Part shown: in pieces, positions 23,092 through 33,200 of the stretch
Layout: each line of letters begins with the position of its first letter
Position numbering within the stretch: position 1 is the stretch's first letter
From: Deinococcus roseus
GTDB taxonomy: Bacteria > Deinococcota > Deinococci > Deinococcales > Deinococcaceae
Direction: 5' to 3'
Assembly: GCF_014646895.1 (NCBI RefSeq)
Contig: NZ_BMOD01000025.1
Location: 10,724 to 74,723, forward strand
DNA: 64,000 nucleotides
Program-made: the position numbers and the translations under genes
The notes under the pieces: model-generated
The model's database searches: none
Told to the model about the DNA's origin: nothing
What the model saw: the letters and a program-made list of their open reading frames with translations, nothing else

Positions 23092-24248
23092 AACGCTCCT
23101 TCAAAAATGCCCTGGCCGTACCCGTCCTGAAGCTGTCTGGCAATCTGCATCTGCAGGATTTCGGGGGTGCCCTCGATGATCTCTGCCACCTTGGCATCCC
23201 GCCACAAACGCTCAGCAGGGAAATCGGGGAGGCAACCTTTTGCGCCCAGGAGGTGCACTGCGGTGTGTGCAGCCTCGGCAGCAAAATTTGAGGCCTGGTA
23301 CTTGGCCAGCAGCGTGTCGGTGAGGTGCTGCGGGTCGCGGCGGTCCCGGGACAGGGCAGCCTGATAACACAGCAGGCGGGCACTGTGCAGTTTCACGGCC
23401 ATTTCGGTGAGGTGGCGCTGCACCAGCTGGTGGGAAGCCAGCGGTGACCCATACTGCTCGCGGGTGCGGGTGTGCTCCAGCACGGTGTCCAGTGCTGCCT
23501 GCAAGATGCCCACGCTGCCCCAGGCCACACTGAAACGGCCCCAGTCCAGCGTGGAGGTCAGCACGTAATGGTGCCCGAACCCTTCACGGCCCAGCAGGTG
23601 TTCTGCAGGCACCCTGGCATCCTGAAAATGCAGGCGGGCCAGCATGGAAGCGCGGGTGCCCAGCAAATCAGAGAGCGGTTCGATGCTGAGGCCAGGGGTG
23701 TCCCGGTCCACCAGAAAAGCGGTGTGTCCCTGTTGCATGCGGCCAAACACCACAAACACATCCGCCCGCTGTCCGAAGGTGATCCACTGTTTGGTGCCGT
23801 TCAAAAGGTAATGGTTGTCTTGCCGGGTGGCCATCAGTTGCACGTTCTGCGCATCTGACCCAGCAGTGGCTTCACTGAGGGCAAAAGCGCCAATCAAATC
23901 TCCACAGGCCAGTCTGGGCAATACCTGTTCCCGCACACTGCGGGTGGCCCAGCGGGCCGTGGCGTGGCAGGCCATGCCGTGCACGGTCAGCAAACTGCGC
24001 ACCGAGGAACAGCCTGCTCCAATGGCTTCATGCAGCAGACCGTAGGTCAGGGAATCCCAGCCCTGACCTACGGATTGTTCTGGCACATTGGCCCCCAGGT
24101 ACCCATGCTGTCCCAGCAGGGAAATCAGGGATTCGGGAATGTATTGAGCCCGGTCCCACGCTCCAGCATGAGGGGTGATGTGCTGGCTGGTGAAAGCCTG
24201 AAAAGCCTGGAACTGGCGCAAATGGGGTTCAGAAAGCGGAAGTCTCAT
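23088..24248 (-). CDS. Acyl-CoA dehydrogenase, FkbI-like
   Basis: 386-residue flavin-dependent dehydrogenase. Motifs: FALSEATAGSDAQNVQL (about 122) and WITFGQRADVFVVFGR (FAD/substrate), DWGRFSVAWGSVGILQAAL (about 232), HQLVQRHLTEMAVKLHSARL, and the C-terminal LLGAKGCLPDFPAERLWRDA with GTPEILQMQIAR. In the fkb and zma systems this homologue completes oxidation of the ACP-bound three-carbon unit to hydroxymalonyl-ACP. Start ATG 24248 lies 10 bases after the ACP stop behind GAGG; earlier in-frame starts would overlap the ACP gene. Confidence 0.88.
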   Translation of the reverse strand: MRLPLSEPHLRQFQAFQAFTSQHITPHAGAWDRAQYIPESLISLLGQHGYLGANVPEQSVGQGWDSLTYGLLHEAIGAGCSSVRSLLTVHGMACHATARWATRSVREQVLPRLACGDLIGAFALSEATAGSDAQNVQLMATRQDNHYLLNGTKQWITFGQRADVFVVFGRMQQGHTAFLVDRDTPGLSIEPLSDLLGTRASMLARLHFQDARVPAEHLLGREGFGHHYVLTSTLDWGRFSVAWGSVGILQAALDTVLEHTRTREQYGSPLASHQLVQRHLTEMAVKLHSARLLCYQAALSRDRRDPQHLTDTLLAKYQASNFAAEAAHTAVHLLGAKGCLPDFPAERLWRDAKVAEIIEGTPEILQMQIARQLQDGYGQGIFEGAL

Positions 24249-24258
24249 GGGTGCTGCC

Positions 24259-24519
24259 TCATGCAGGCTGGACGGTTTTGCGCAGCACAAAGTCACCGAG
24301 GGCCTGAATGCTGCTGAAATTCTGGATGTCCAGGTCTTCGCTTTCCACCTGAATCCCAAAGGCCTGCTCCACAAAAACCACCAGTTGCATGGCAAAAAGC
24401 GAGGTCACATACCCGCTGCTGAACAGGTTTTCATCGTCTTGCAGGTCGTAGCCTCTGAAGCGGCCGAGCACAAATTCCCTGATTTTGTTTTTGATGTCTG
24501 TCATTTTGATGTCTGGCAT
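24259..24519 (-). CDS. Dedicated acyl carrier protein, FkbJ-like
   Basis: 86-residue free carrier protein. The attachment site is Ser40 in GYVTSLFAMQLV, a variant of the DSL motif that is usual for ACPs carrying methoxymalonyl or hydroxymalonyl units (FkbJ type, NSLFAMQLV). It lies between the 3-hydroxyacyl dehydrogenase and the acyl-CoA dehydrogenase genes and should carry the glyceryl unit through both oxidations and then deliver it to the AT domain of the PKS. MTDIK at residue 6 is an alternative start. Confidence 0.88.
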   Translation of the reverse strand: MPDIKMTDIKNKIREFVLGRFRGYDLQDDENLFSSGYVTSLFAMQLVVFVEQAFGIQVESEDLDIQNFSSIQALGDFVLRKTVQPA

Positions 24520-24549
24520 AACGTCTCCTCTGGTGGGTTCCTGGTGGTT

Positions 24550-25443
24550 TTACTGGTGTCTGAAGAAGCCTTCTCCGGTTTTGCGGCCATGCAGGCCAGC
24601 GTCCACCATCTGCTTCAGCAGCGGACAGGGTCGGAATTTGGGGTCCTGGTAGGCGTCCAGAAGCACTTCCAGGGAATGCAAAATGGTGTCCAGGCCAATC
24701 AGGTCAGCGGTTTCCAGCGGTCCCATGCTGTGCCCGAAGCAGTTCTTGAACACCAGATCAATGTCGGTGGGGTTGGAGGTGCCTTCATGCACCAGAAAGA
24801 TCGCCTCGTTGATGGTGAGCATGAGGACCCGGTTGGAGATGAAACCCGGAGCGTCTTTGACCAGCACATGCTTTTTGCCAAATCGGTTTAAAAAATCTGC
24901 GGTGGTGTCCAGGGTGGCCTGGGAGGTGTGGTAACCGCGGATCAGTTCCACCATGCTTTTCTGCGGCACCGGGTTCATGAAGTGGATGCCCACCACCCGG
25001 TCTGCGCGCCCGGTCACCGAGGCAATGCGGGTGATGGAAATGGCGGAGGTGTTGGCAGCAAAAATGGTGTGCTGTGGGCAAATTTCACCCAGTTTTTCAA
25101 AGATGGGTTTTTTGATCTCCCAGTTCTCCGTGACGTTCTCAATGATGAAATCACAGTGCTGCACGTCTTCAAGTTGCCCACTGAACCGGATGAGGTCCCA
25201 GTCCAGCGTGGTTTCCCAGCCGGTTTTCCCCATCATTTTCTGGAAACGCAGGTTCTGCTGCATGGATTGTCTGGCACCTTGCAGGGCCTTTTCAAAGTGG
25301 TCGATGAGCACCACCTGAAAGCCGTGCTGGGCGAGGTTCTGGGCCACACCAGAACCCATCACACCTGCACCGATCACCCCCACACGGGAGATGACGGGTT
25401 GTTCTGGTTTCTGGGGGGTCTTAAAGGCAGGTTCCTGAATCAC
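24550..25443 (-). CDS. 3-hydroxyacyl-CoA dehydrogenase, FkbK-like
   Basis: 297-residue NAD-dependent dehydrogenase. The Rossmann motif VGVIGAGVMGSGVAQNLA (21-38) is followed by ENVTENWEIKKPIFEKL, ANTSAISITRIA, GIHFMNPVPQKSMVELI and DAPGFISNRVL. In methoxymalonyl/hydroxymalonyl pathways this enzyme oxidises the primary alcohol of glyceryl-ACP. GTG 25443 is the likely start: it overlaps the MFS stop (GTGA) and has a perfect AGGAGG in the end of that gene. Longer readings upstream lie antisense-free inside the MFS gene and have no homology. Confidence 0.9.
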   Translation of the reverse strand: MIQEPAFKTPQKPEQPVISRVGVIGAGVMGSGVAQNLAQHGFQVVLIDHFEKALQGARQSMQQNLRFQKMMGKTGWETTLDWDLIRFSGQLEDVQHCDFIIENVTENWEIKKPIFEKLGEICPQHTIFAANTSAISITRIASVTGRADRVVGIHFMNPVPQKSMVELIRGYHTSQATLDTTADFLNRFGKKHVLVKDAPGFISNRVLMLTINEAIFLVHEGTSNPTDIDLVFKNCFGHSMGPLETADLIGLDTILHSLEVLLDAYQDPKFRPCPLLKQMVDAGLHGRKTGEGFFRHQ

Positions 25444-26663
25444 AAAGCCTCCTGGGGTTTTAAAGCGGGGCGTCCCAGTGGGGACATGAGGAAAGGCAAA
25501 CTGAGCAGCAGCACGGCAATGCCAATGCCCAGATAAACAGCGTTGATGTTGTGGGTGTGTTCCACCAGATACGCGCCCAGAAAGCCTCCCAGGGGGATGG
25601 CAGACCAGGCCAGCACCTCTGCCACAGTGACCACCCGGCCCAGCAGTTCGGAGGGCACCATCGACTGGCGCAAAACCCGTGCAGAGATGGCGCACAACAT
25701 GATCAGTCCGTTGTCGATGGCCCACCACACGGCAGAAAGCCAGAAGTTCTGCGAGAGGGCAAACAGGATCAGGGCCACCCCCTGCAAGAACACCGTGCCC
25801 AGGATCAGGTGGCCGGGTTTGAAGCGCTGGTTGAACCATCCGGCCAGCAGCGAGAACCCCACCACCCCCAGGCTGCCCGAGGCAAACAGCACCCCCAGCT
25901 GAAAGTCAGAGGCGTGCAGCACCTGCTTTCCGTACAGCACCAGTTGCGCAGAGGTGGTCCCGGTGAGGAAATTCAGCAAGGCCAGCAGCAGCGAGATGGA
26001 GCGCAGGGTCGGGTGGGAAAACACGAATTGGAGGCCTTCCAGGATGTCCTCTTTAAAGGTGCGGCGGGGGCGGTTGGCCGGACGGAATTCGGACTTCAGG
26101 CCTCCAATGGCAAAGGCCGAAAACAGGTAACTGAAAGCGTCCAGCACGAACAGCACCGGCAAGGTCAGCAGGGTGCGCAGGGACCCGGCCAGCAAAGGCC
26201 CGAGGGCATTCATCAGGGAGTAACTGGCCTGGATGCGCCCGTTGGCGGTGGCCAGCAGCGGGGTGGGCACCATGCTGGGAATGGCAGCAAACTCTGCGGC
26301 GTTGAACAGGATTCCCAGGGTGGAACTGACAAAGGCCACCGTGTATACCCACCAGAGCGGCAGCATGTCCAGCCACCATAAAGCAGGCAGGGACAGCACC
26401 ATCACAGCCCGCAGCACATCAGCGATCACCATCAGGCGTTTGCGGTCTGTGCGGTCCACCCAGGCCCCGATCACCAGTCCGAAACACAGGTAAGGCACGT
26501 ACTGGGTGGCCGTGATCACCGCAAGGTGCAAAGCAGACCCGGTCAGATCGTAGACCAGCAGGGGCACCGCGAACTTCGAGAAGGCATTGCCCAGGTTGGA
26601 CACCGACTGCCCACTGAAGAACCGCCAGAATTCCCTGGAGAGCCGTTCAGCCACCGTGTTCAC
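25440..26663 (-). CDS. MFS exporter, EntS/MefA-like
   Basis: 407-residue major facilitator with about 12 hydrophobic segments, of the EntS/macrolide-efflux branch: FWRFFSGQSVSNLGNAFSKF at the start, LVIGAWVDRTDRKRLMVIAD in the loop 2-3 region. It probably exports the product of the surrounding operon or its acylated precursor. GTG 26663 follows AGGAGGGCCAC and overlaps the end of the LanB-like gene by 17 bases; the alternative start further upstream adds an Arg-rich stretch not seen in the family. Fully within the operon, between the LanB-like and hydroxymalonyl genes. Confidence 0.88.
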   Translation of the reverse strand: MNTVAERLSREFWRFFSGQSVSNLGNAFSKFAVPLLVYDLTGSALHLAVITATQYVPYLCFGLVIGAWVDRTDRKRLMVIADVLRAVMVLSLPALWWLDMLPLWWVYTVAFVSSTLGILFNAAEFAAIPSMVPTPLLATANGRIQASYSLMNALGPLLAGSLRTLLTLPVLFVLDAFSYLFSAFAIGGLKSEFRPANRPRRTFKEDILEGLQFVFSHPTLRSISLLLALLNFLTGTTSAQLVLYGKQVLHASDFQLGVLFASGSLGVVGFSLLAGWFNQRFKPGHLILGTVFLQGVALILFALSQNFWLSAVWWAIDNGLIMLCAISARVLRQSMVPSELLGRVVTVAEVLAWSAIPLGGFLGAYLVEHTHNINAVYLGIGIAVLLLSLPFLMSPLGRPALKPQEAL

Positions 26664-29220
26664 CGTGGCCCTCCTGCGCCTCCTGCCGCACCACCACACA
26701 GCGCATCTCACAGGTGTAGGTGTGGCCCTCGTGGTCGGTCAGCCAGGTGTTTTCGGGGGTGGGCAGCATCTCGCTGATTTTCAGGCTGGGTTTCCCGGCC
26801 TCCTGGGTGCGGCGCACCGCCTTGCAGAACAGTTCCACGTAAACAGGGCTGTCAAAATCCACGAAGAAGGGTTTCCCTTCCACCGGGGTTTTCACAAAGA
26901 CCAGACGGGGAAGCCCCTGGGATGCAGCCCACCTGCGGGCCTCCAGAAAGCGGCTGCTTTCTGCTTTGAGGTTTGCAAACTTTAGTGCATCCACCTGCAC
27001 CGTCCAGTTTTCGCGGGACACCACCAGGTCCCCGAAGGCCACCCTGGGCTGGTGGGGTTTTTCGGCCAGCAGGCGGAAGAAATCCACAGCCACCTCGTTG
27101 AGCCCCTCTGCCACAGCTTCGATCAAATCAAAAGAGATGCGGTGGTCGCGGGTGCGGGCGATCAGCTGTCCATCTTGCAGCTCAACAACCAGATCCCCGA
27201 TGGGAATCTGCTGTTTTAAAGGCGTGCTGGCGATGTTCTCGGACATGATCAGGCGGTGGTCTTTGCCCGGAACCACGCCCAGTGAGGTGCGGGTGGTGTA
27301 GCCCTCCCAGTCCTCCGGGGGAACCGGGTGCAGGCGGGCCTGCGGGATGTCGGTTTCCAGCAGGTGCTCGATCAGGGCGGCATCCGGGTGTTGCTGCACA
27401 AAGAGGGCGGTGACCTGGGTGTTCTGGGCGAGGTGCATCTCCCCCATCACCAGCTGGTAATCCCCGTTCTGCAGGGCTTCCAGGCTGGATGCGGAAACCA
27501 TGATGTCCGGGCACTGGTAACGGGCACTCTGCCAGCCCAGGTCCGGGGTGTCAAAAGCAGCCCGCACTTTCGCTTCAAGTTCCTGCAGGGTGAAGTGCAC
27601 CTGCTTGCTTTCTGGGTCAAGATCCAGGATCTCTGCCCATTTCTGTTGAAACAGGTGCAGCACCTGTTTTGCGGGTGCATCCGGTCCCAGCATCAGGGGC
27701 TGGGCCTGCTGCCAGAACACCGCAATGTCAAAAGCCTGCTGCCCCAGTGCAGCGGCAATCTGCTGGTACAGGCCGTGAAACACCTGACGGTACAGCCTGC
27801 CCAGTTGGGCGGTGGCCCAGTTTCCGCTGACCAGCAGCAGTTCCAGCGCAGGACCCAGCCGGTCCAGCAACAGTTGCCCGACTTCAAAGTGCAGGTCGCG
27901 CTGGCAGTCTTCGTAGACCAGGGTGCGTCCGGCGTAATTGCGTCCTGCACCACGGGTGGTGTCCTGCCCGGTGATCTGCTGAAACACCTCATCCAGTTTG
28001 CCCAGGGCGAGGTTCAGTTTTTCGGGGTTTCCGTGGGCCTCCTGCACGGCCTGCCTGCCCTGCTCCAGTTGCTCCAGTTGACCCAGGGCAAGCTTTTTCA
28101 GCCCTGGGTCGCCAATCTGCTGGAGTTGTGACAGCAGGTACCGCTCTGCATGGGGCTCCAAAGGGGCACGGAAGCTCCAGTCCAGCAAACCCTGCTGCTG
28201 CAATTGAGAAAACAGACCGTAAACCTGCTGGGCAGGCACCCCCTGCTGCGCGGCCAGATCGGCAATTTGCTGGGCACTGCGCTCACCATTGCAAAGTTTC
28301 AGCAGGGTCACACCGGGCACATCCAGCGGGATGCCAGGGCGTCCGGGCAGGGTCAGGGTGGTGCCTTCAAAACCCACAAAAGACTTCAGGCGAGGGGGCA
28401 GCCAGGGTTGCATGCCAGGAAGGCTGGACAGGCTGCGGGCAAAAGCGTCCAGGGCCCAGCCCTCCCAGTAGACCTGGCGGCGTTTCAGCAGCTGTTTGCC
28501 GGGTTTGTGCAGCACTTGAAAGGGAGCCTGCTGAAAGCCCCCCCAGCCAATCGGCCCAAAAAACCCGATGGAGTCGTTTTTCAGGCTGTAGCGCTGCAGG
28601 TAACTGGCCACCATCTGCTCGTGCTGCCGGACCTGCGAGGAGCGCTTCTCGAGTCCAGGCTGGTGGTTCAGCAGGGGCTGGATGCCGCTCTGGAAAGCCC
28701 TGCGGTTCTGCCACAGCACCGCCTCCTGAAAGAGCGGCTTCAGGGCCAGTTCTTGCAGGGTGCGGGTCACCTCTGGCATGTCCTGCTGGAAGGTGTGCTG
28801 GTAAGCGTCCTGCTGCTCTTGCACGGCCTGCAGGGCTTCCCGGAAAGGCTGTAAACCACTGCTGTCTGACTCGGGGCACCTGCCCTGCTGCAACGCACGC
28901 ACCCATTTCACCAGACGGTCCCGCTCCGGGGTTCTGGTAGGGCTGGCCTCCAGTTGTGCCCTGAGGTGTTGCAAGGTCTTTTCCTGCACCCGTTGAAGTT
29001 CGTTTTGTTTTGCATTCAAAAGATCGGCCTGCCGGGAAATGCCTGCAGCAGACAGGGACAGCGCCCAGTCCACCGGGAAACCCGCCCCCCGCACACACAG
29101 AAAAGGCCACAGTTTGAAGGTACCCGCTTTGAAGGTGCCCTGAAGGGAATGTCTGCTGGATGGTTCCTGAATGGCCTGTGTCACTGCTTCCTCCTGGTCA
29201 AACTGTTTAATGTGGGGCAT
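26647..29220 (-). CDS. LanB-like (lantibiotic dehydratase N-domain) protein
   Basis: 857 residues resembling the tRNA-dependent glutamylation domain of class I lanthipeptide dehydratases. Supporting segments: LKNDSIGFFGPIGWGGF (about 210-226), GPALELLLVSGNWATAQLGR, DIMVSASSLEALQNGDYQLV and MGEMHLAQN. The C-terminal part (SRFLEARRWAASQGLPRLVF, FVDFDSPVYVELFCKAVRRT) is also as in LanB proteins; no separate elimination domain is evident. Known small LanBs (PEARLs) add amino acids from aminoacyl-tRNA to a peptide. There is no LanC and no precursor-peptide gene nearby, so the substrate may be a carrier-bound or released NRPS intermediate. ATG 29220 lies 25 bases after sbnA; no strong RBS. Confidence 0.72.
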   Translation of the reverse strand: MPHIKQFDQEEAVTQAIQEPSSRHSLQGTFKAGTFKLWPFLCVRGAGFPVDWALSLSAAGISRQADLLNAKQNELQRVQEKTLQHLRAQLEASPTRTPERDRLVKWVRALQQGRCPESDSSGLQPFREALQAVQEQQDAYQHTFQQDMPEVTRTLQELALKPLFQEAVLWQNRRAFQSGIQPLLNHQPGLEKRSSQVRQHEQMVASYLQRYSLKNDSIGFFGPIGWGGFQQAPFQVLHKPGKQLLKRRQVYWEGWALDAFARSLSSLPGMQPWLPPRLKSFVGFEGTTLTLPGRPGIPLDVPGVTLLKLCNGERSAQQIADLAAQQGVPAQQVYGLFSQLQQQGLLDWSFRAPLEPHAERYLLSQLQQIGDPGLKKLALGQLEQLEQGRQAVQEAHGNPEKLNLALGKLDEVFQQITGQDTTRGAGRNYAGRTLVYEDCQRDLHFEVGQLLLDRLGPALELLLVSGNWATAQLGRLYRQVFHGLYQQIAAALGQQAFDIAVFWQQAQPLMLGPDAPAKQVLHLFQQKWAEILDLDPESKQVHFTLQELEAKVRAAFDTPDLGWQSARYQCPDIMVSASSLEALQNGDYQLVMGEMHLAQNTQVTALFVQQHPDAALIEHLLETDIPQARLHPVPPEDWEGYTTRTSLGVVPGKDHRLIMSENIASTPLKQQIPIGDLVVELQDGQLIARTRDHRISFDLIEAVAEGLNEVAVDFFRLLAEKPHQPRVAFGDLVVSRENWTVQVDALKFANLKAESSRFLEARRWAASQGLPRLVFVKTPVEGKPFFVDFDSPVYVELFCKAVRRTQEAGKPSLKISEMLPTPENTWLTDHEGHTYTCEMRCVVVRQEAQEGHGEHGG

Positions 29221-29245
29221 GCGGTGATCTGCCGCAGGGTGCCGG

Positions 29246-30217
29246 TCATGCCAGCGTCCTGCCCCGGCTGAGCTCCCGGATGCGTTCCTGCCACTCCAGG
29301 TCGTACACACTGTCCATGTAGCGTTCCCCACGGTCGGGCAGCAGGGTGACGATACGGGACCCTTCGGGGATGCGGGGCAGGCACTTCTGGATGCCCGCCA
29401 CCACCGAACCGGAGGATCCGCCCGCCAGGATGCCTTCGTGTTCCAGCAGGGCCATGCAGCCCTCCATGGCTTCCAGGTCATTGACCAGCACCACTTCATC
29501 GATGGACTCCGGGTGGAACAGTTCCGGCACCCGGCTGGCCCCGATCCCTGGAATCCAGCGGGGTCCGGGAGGCGTGCCAAAAATCACCGAACCTGCCGCA
29601 TCGATGGCCACCACCTTGAGGTCAGGGTGGGTTTCTTTCAGGCGTCTGGAGAGGCCCCGGATGGTTCCGGTGGTGCTGACCGCCACAAACAGGTAATCGA
29701 TCTTTCCCGACACCTGTTCAGCCATTTCTTTCCCGGTGTGGTGGTAGTGGGCCAGCCAGTTGTTCTCATTGGCATACTGGTTGAGCCACAGCCCTCCAGG
29801 AACCTGCTGTTCAAGCCACTTCACCCGCGCAACCCGGGTGTTCAGGTAACCCCCCTGCTCATCAAGCTCGGTGACCATGTCGATCTTCGCCCCCAGGCGG
29901 CGCATGATCTCCAGGTTGGTCCCGGAAATTTTGGGATCCACCACGCAGGTGAGGGGCAACTGGTGGGCACGGGCCACCATCGCCAGGGCAATCCCCAGGT
30001 TCCCGGAAGTGCTTTCAATCAGGTGGGTGCCTGCATGGATGAGTCCGCTTCGCAGCCCTTCCTGGATGATGTATTTTGCAGGTCGGTCCTTGGCACTGCC
30101 CCCCGGATTGAGCATTTCCAGTTTGGCCATCACCTCGATGCCTGTTCCGGCAAACAAACGTTCCAGACGGACAACAGGCGTCTGACCAATGCAATCAACC
30201 ACCGATGAATAAACCAT
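29246..30217 (-). CDS. sbnA: SbnA-like PLP enzyme for 2,3-diaminopropionate
   Basis: 323-residue fold-type II PLP enzyme of the cysteine synthase family. SbnA joins O-phospho-L-serine and L-glutamate to N-(1-amino-1-carboxyl-2-ethyl)-glutamate, which SbnB converts to L-2,3-diaminopropionate. PLP lysine is Lys43 in NPGGSAKDRPAKYI; the phosphate loop is STTGTIRG (about 183); ESTSGNLGIALAMVA is at 68-82. The SbnA-type feature is that it is shorter than normal cysteine synthases and pairs with an sbnB gene, here 7 kb downstream in the same operon. Start ATG 30217 has GGGAGGGACGC upstream. Confidence 0.9.
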   Translation of the reverse strand: MVYSSVVDCIGQTPVVRLERLFAGTGIEVMAKLEMLNPGGSAKDRPAKYIIQEGLRSGLIHAGTHLIESTSGNLGIALAMVARAHQLPLTCVVDPKISGTNLEIMRRLGAKIDMVTELDEQGGYLNTRVARVKWLEQQVPGGLWLNQYANENNWLAHYHHTGKEMAEQVSGKIDYLFVAVSTTGTIRGLSRRLKETHPDLKVVAIDAAGSVIFGTPPGPRWIPGIGASRVPELFHPESIDEVVLVNDLEAMEGCMALLEHEGILAGGSSGSVVAGIQKCLPRIPEGSRIVTLLPDRGERYMDSVYDLEWQERIRELSRGRTLA

Positions 30218-30241
30218 GCGTCCCTCCCCTCCCCTGCACGC

Positions 30242-33200
30242 TCATGCGGGGGTCACCGCGTCCTGCAGGAAGCCTTTGTGCACCATGAAGCGGTGGTACA
30301 CCTGCAACAGCTCTGCATTGGCGGTGGGGCAAGTGACCCCCTCCTGTTGCAGCAAACTGGTGGTGAGGGTGCTGTCCACCAGCCTGCCCTGTGCGCTGCC
30401 GTCCTCGGGGGCGTGGAAATCCTCGGGAAGGTACGGCACCAGCGGGTACAGGGCGTTTTCCGGGGTGGCCGCAATCTTGCTGATCCAGCGGTCGTAATGC
30501 ACCTTGCTGAGGGGATACCCCAGCGTGCCCATCCAGCCGATGATTTCCTGCCAGAAGGAGGTTTCACTGTTCACCACATGGAAGGTGCCTGCTGCCTGGC
30601 TCAGGGAAAGCCGGACCAGCCCTTCAGCCACAAAATCCACCGGGGCGATGTTGAGCTGCACATGGATGTCCGGGACCAGCCCCAGTTCAATGCAGCCCTT
30701 GGTCATGCGGTAAATGAAATCCCCGGTGTTGCAGGCCCCGGTCTGGCTGTGGCCCGCCACGTAAGCCGCGCGGTAGATGCTGGTGGGAATGCCGCGCCTG
30801 CGGGCTTCCAGCACCAGTTGTTCCGCCACCCATTTGCTGATGGCATACCCGGTGAGCATCCCCTCGCTGTAATCCAGGGAAGCCAGGTCAAAGTCTTCAG
30901 CAGGCAGGCTGGATTCGGGGTAGGTGGGCACATCAAAGACCGCTGTGGAAGACACATGATGCACCGGTTTGAGGGTGCCCTGCACAGCAAAACGCAGCAC
31001 CTCAATGGTGCCTTCCACGTTGGCCGCTTTGAGGGCCTGATAGGGGTAAATCCAGTTCACCCAGGCCGCAACGTGGTACACCGCCTGCACTTCCTGGGCC
31101 AGTTGCTGGTAAGTTTCTGCAGACAGACCAAAATTGCGCTGGATGAGGTCTCCCACAATGATCTGCAGGCGCTCCAGACGGGCTGGATCTGCAGGAAGCA
31201 CCCCGTAATTCTGCAGGTTGGCCAGCAGGCGTTCACGGGCCTCTGCTTCGTTTTCAGCCCGGATCAGGCAACAAATCTGGGCGTCGGTTTGCTGCAGCAG
31301 TTCATCCACCACGAACGCCCCCAGAAAACCCGTTGCTCCAGTGAGCAGCACTTTTCCGGGCACCCCACTGAAGGCCACTTGACCGGCCTGAGGGCGAATT
31401 TCTGCTTCCAGCCGGGCTTCCTGCCAGAAATCCAGGGTTTCCTGCCGGGAAGGCTGCGCGTCCAGCAGGGGCAGCAGGGCTTCCACACTGGGGGCCTGAA
31501 AGAGGGTGACCAGTTGCAGTTTCGCCCCGAACACCTCCCGGATGCGGGAAATCAGTTGCACCGCCAGCAGGGAATGCCCGCCCAGTTCAAAGAACCCCTG
31601 GTCTTTGCGGATGTTCTGGATGCCCAGCAGTTCGCTGTAAAGGTCCAGCAGTTGCTGTTCTGCGTTGCTGTTTGAAAGGGAGGGGGTGGAGGAGGTTTCC
31701 CCTTGCTGGGGCTGACTTTCGGAGAACGCCAGTGTCGCAGCTTGCACTGCCGTTTCCTGTTTTGCAGGTTCAATCCAGTGGTACTGGCGCTCAAAAGGAT
31801 AGGTGGGCAAGGGCACGCGGCAACGCTGTTCTGACGCATAAAAACCCTGCCAGTCGATCTGCACGCCCTGGCACCACAGTTTCCCCAGCGTCTGCAGGGC
31901 ATGCTGCTGCGCAGGAAGTTGTTCAAAAGGGTGGGGCAGCACACTGAAGACGGGGTGGGTGTCTGCCTGCAGGTGTTGTCTGGCAAACACGCTGAGCGAC
32001 TGGGCCGGTCCCACTTCCAGCAAGATCCCCTGGAAGTCCTCTGCCAGCCTGCTGATTCCCTGACTGAAGCGCACCGGGGCGCAGAGGTGCTCAGCCCAGT
32101 AAGCGGGGTTGCAGGCCTCATTTTCGGTGAGCCAGTTTCCGGTCAGGTTGGACAGCACTGGAATTTCTGGAGCCTGCAGTTTCACGCCTTGCAGGAGTTG
32201 CAGAAGTGCAGGTTTGAGGTGTTCCAGCCTGCTGGAATGAAAGGGATGGGTGGCGGCCAGACGCCTTGCAGCAAGGCCTTCCTGCAGGAGTTCGGTTTCC
32301 AGTGCGCCCACCGCTTCCAGCGTTCCAGAGACCACGCACAGCGCTGGAGCATTCACAGCAGCCAGAGAGAGTCCATCTTTCAGGCGCTTCAGGATGTCCT
32401 GTTCGGAGAGGGGGACGGCCAGCATGGCCCCCACAGGTTCCTGATCGATCAGGGCGGCCCGCAAAGCCACCACCCTCAGGGCGTCTGGCAGCGACATCAC
32501 ACCTGCGAGGGTCACCGCCACGTATTCGCCCAGGCTGTGCCCGATCAGGCGGGCAGGCTGGATGCCCCAGGCCTGCCAGAGTTGCGCAAGGCTGTACTCC
32601 ACGGCAAAAAGGGCAGGCTGGGCATGGCGGGTGCGGCCCAGTTCTCCTGCAGCTGCACCTCCGCGCAGATCCCGGAAGTTGACCTGTCCTTCCTGCCACA
32701 GCAGGGTGCGCAGATCCAGCCCCACATGCGCTGTGAGCCGTTCACAGCAGTGGTCCAGGCTTTCCCGGAACACCGGCTCGGTGTCGTACAGATCGCGGAT
32801 GGTGGCAGCGTAACGTTCCCCCACCCCTGGAAACATCCAGGCCACTTCGGGGGAAGGGGCAGCCAGTTGTGAGGCAGCAGGTTGCTGCAGTTTCTGCACG
32901 GCCTCTTCCAGGCTTTTTGCCACCACGGCCCGCCTGTGTGAGAAGGCTTTGCGTCCCACCTGCAGGGTGTAGGCCACGTCTGGCAGGGTTTCTTTTGCAC
33001 CTTTCAGGTGTTCTGCAAGCTGTTGGGCCTGCTGCTGCGCTGCGTTTTCGCTGCGTCCTGAGAACAGCAGCAGCTGGGGGGTTCTGGAAGGTGCAGCAGG
33101 AGCACGCTGTGGGGCCTCCTCCACAATCACGTGGGCGTTGGTGCCGCCCAGCCCGAAAGAACTCACCCCGGCGATGCGCCTGCCCCCAAAAGGTTCCCAG

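Noticed and set aside
26647..29220. Lanthipeptide biosynthesis
   Set aside because: No LanC cyclase, no precursor peptide and no leader protease nearby. The LanB-like protein is locked in an NRPS-PKS operon.
21008..30217. Staphyloferrin B-type siderophore cluster
   Set aside because: Only the sbnA and sbnB homologues are present. No NIS synthetase, decarboxylase or iron-uptake gene is seen, so Dap supply to the NRPS is the better reading.
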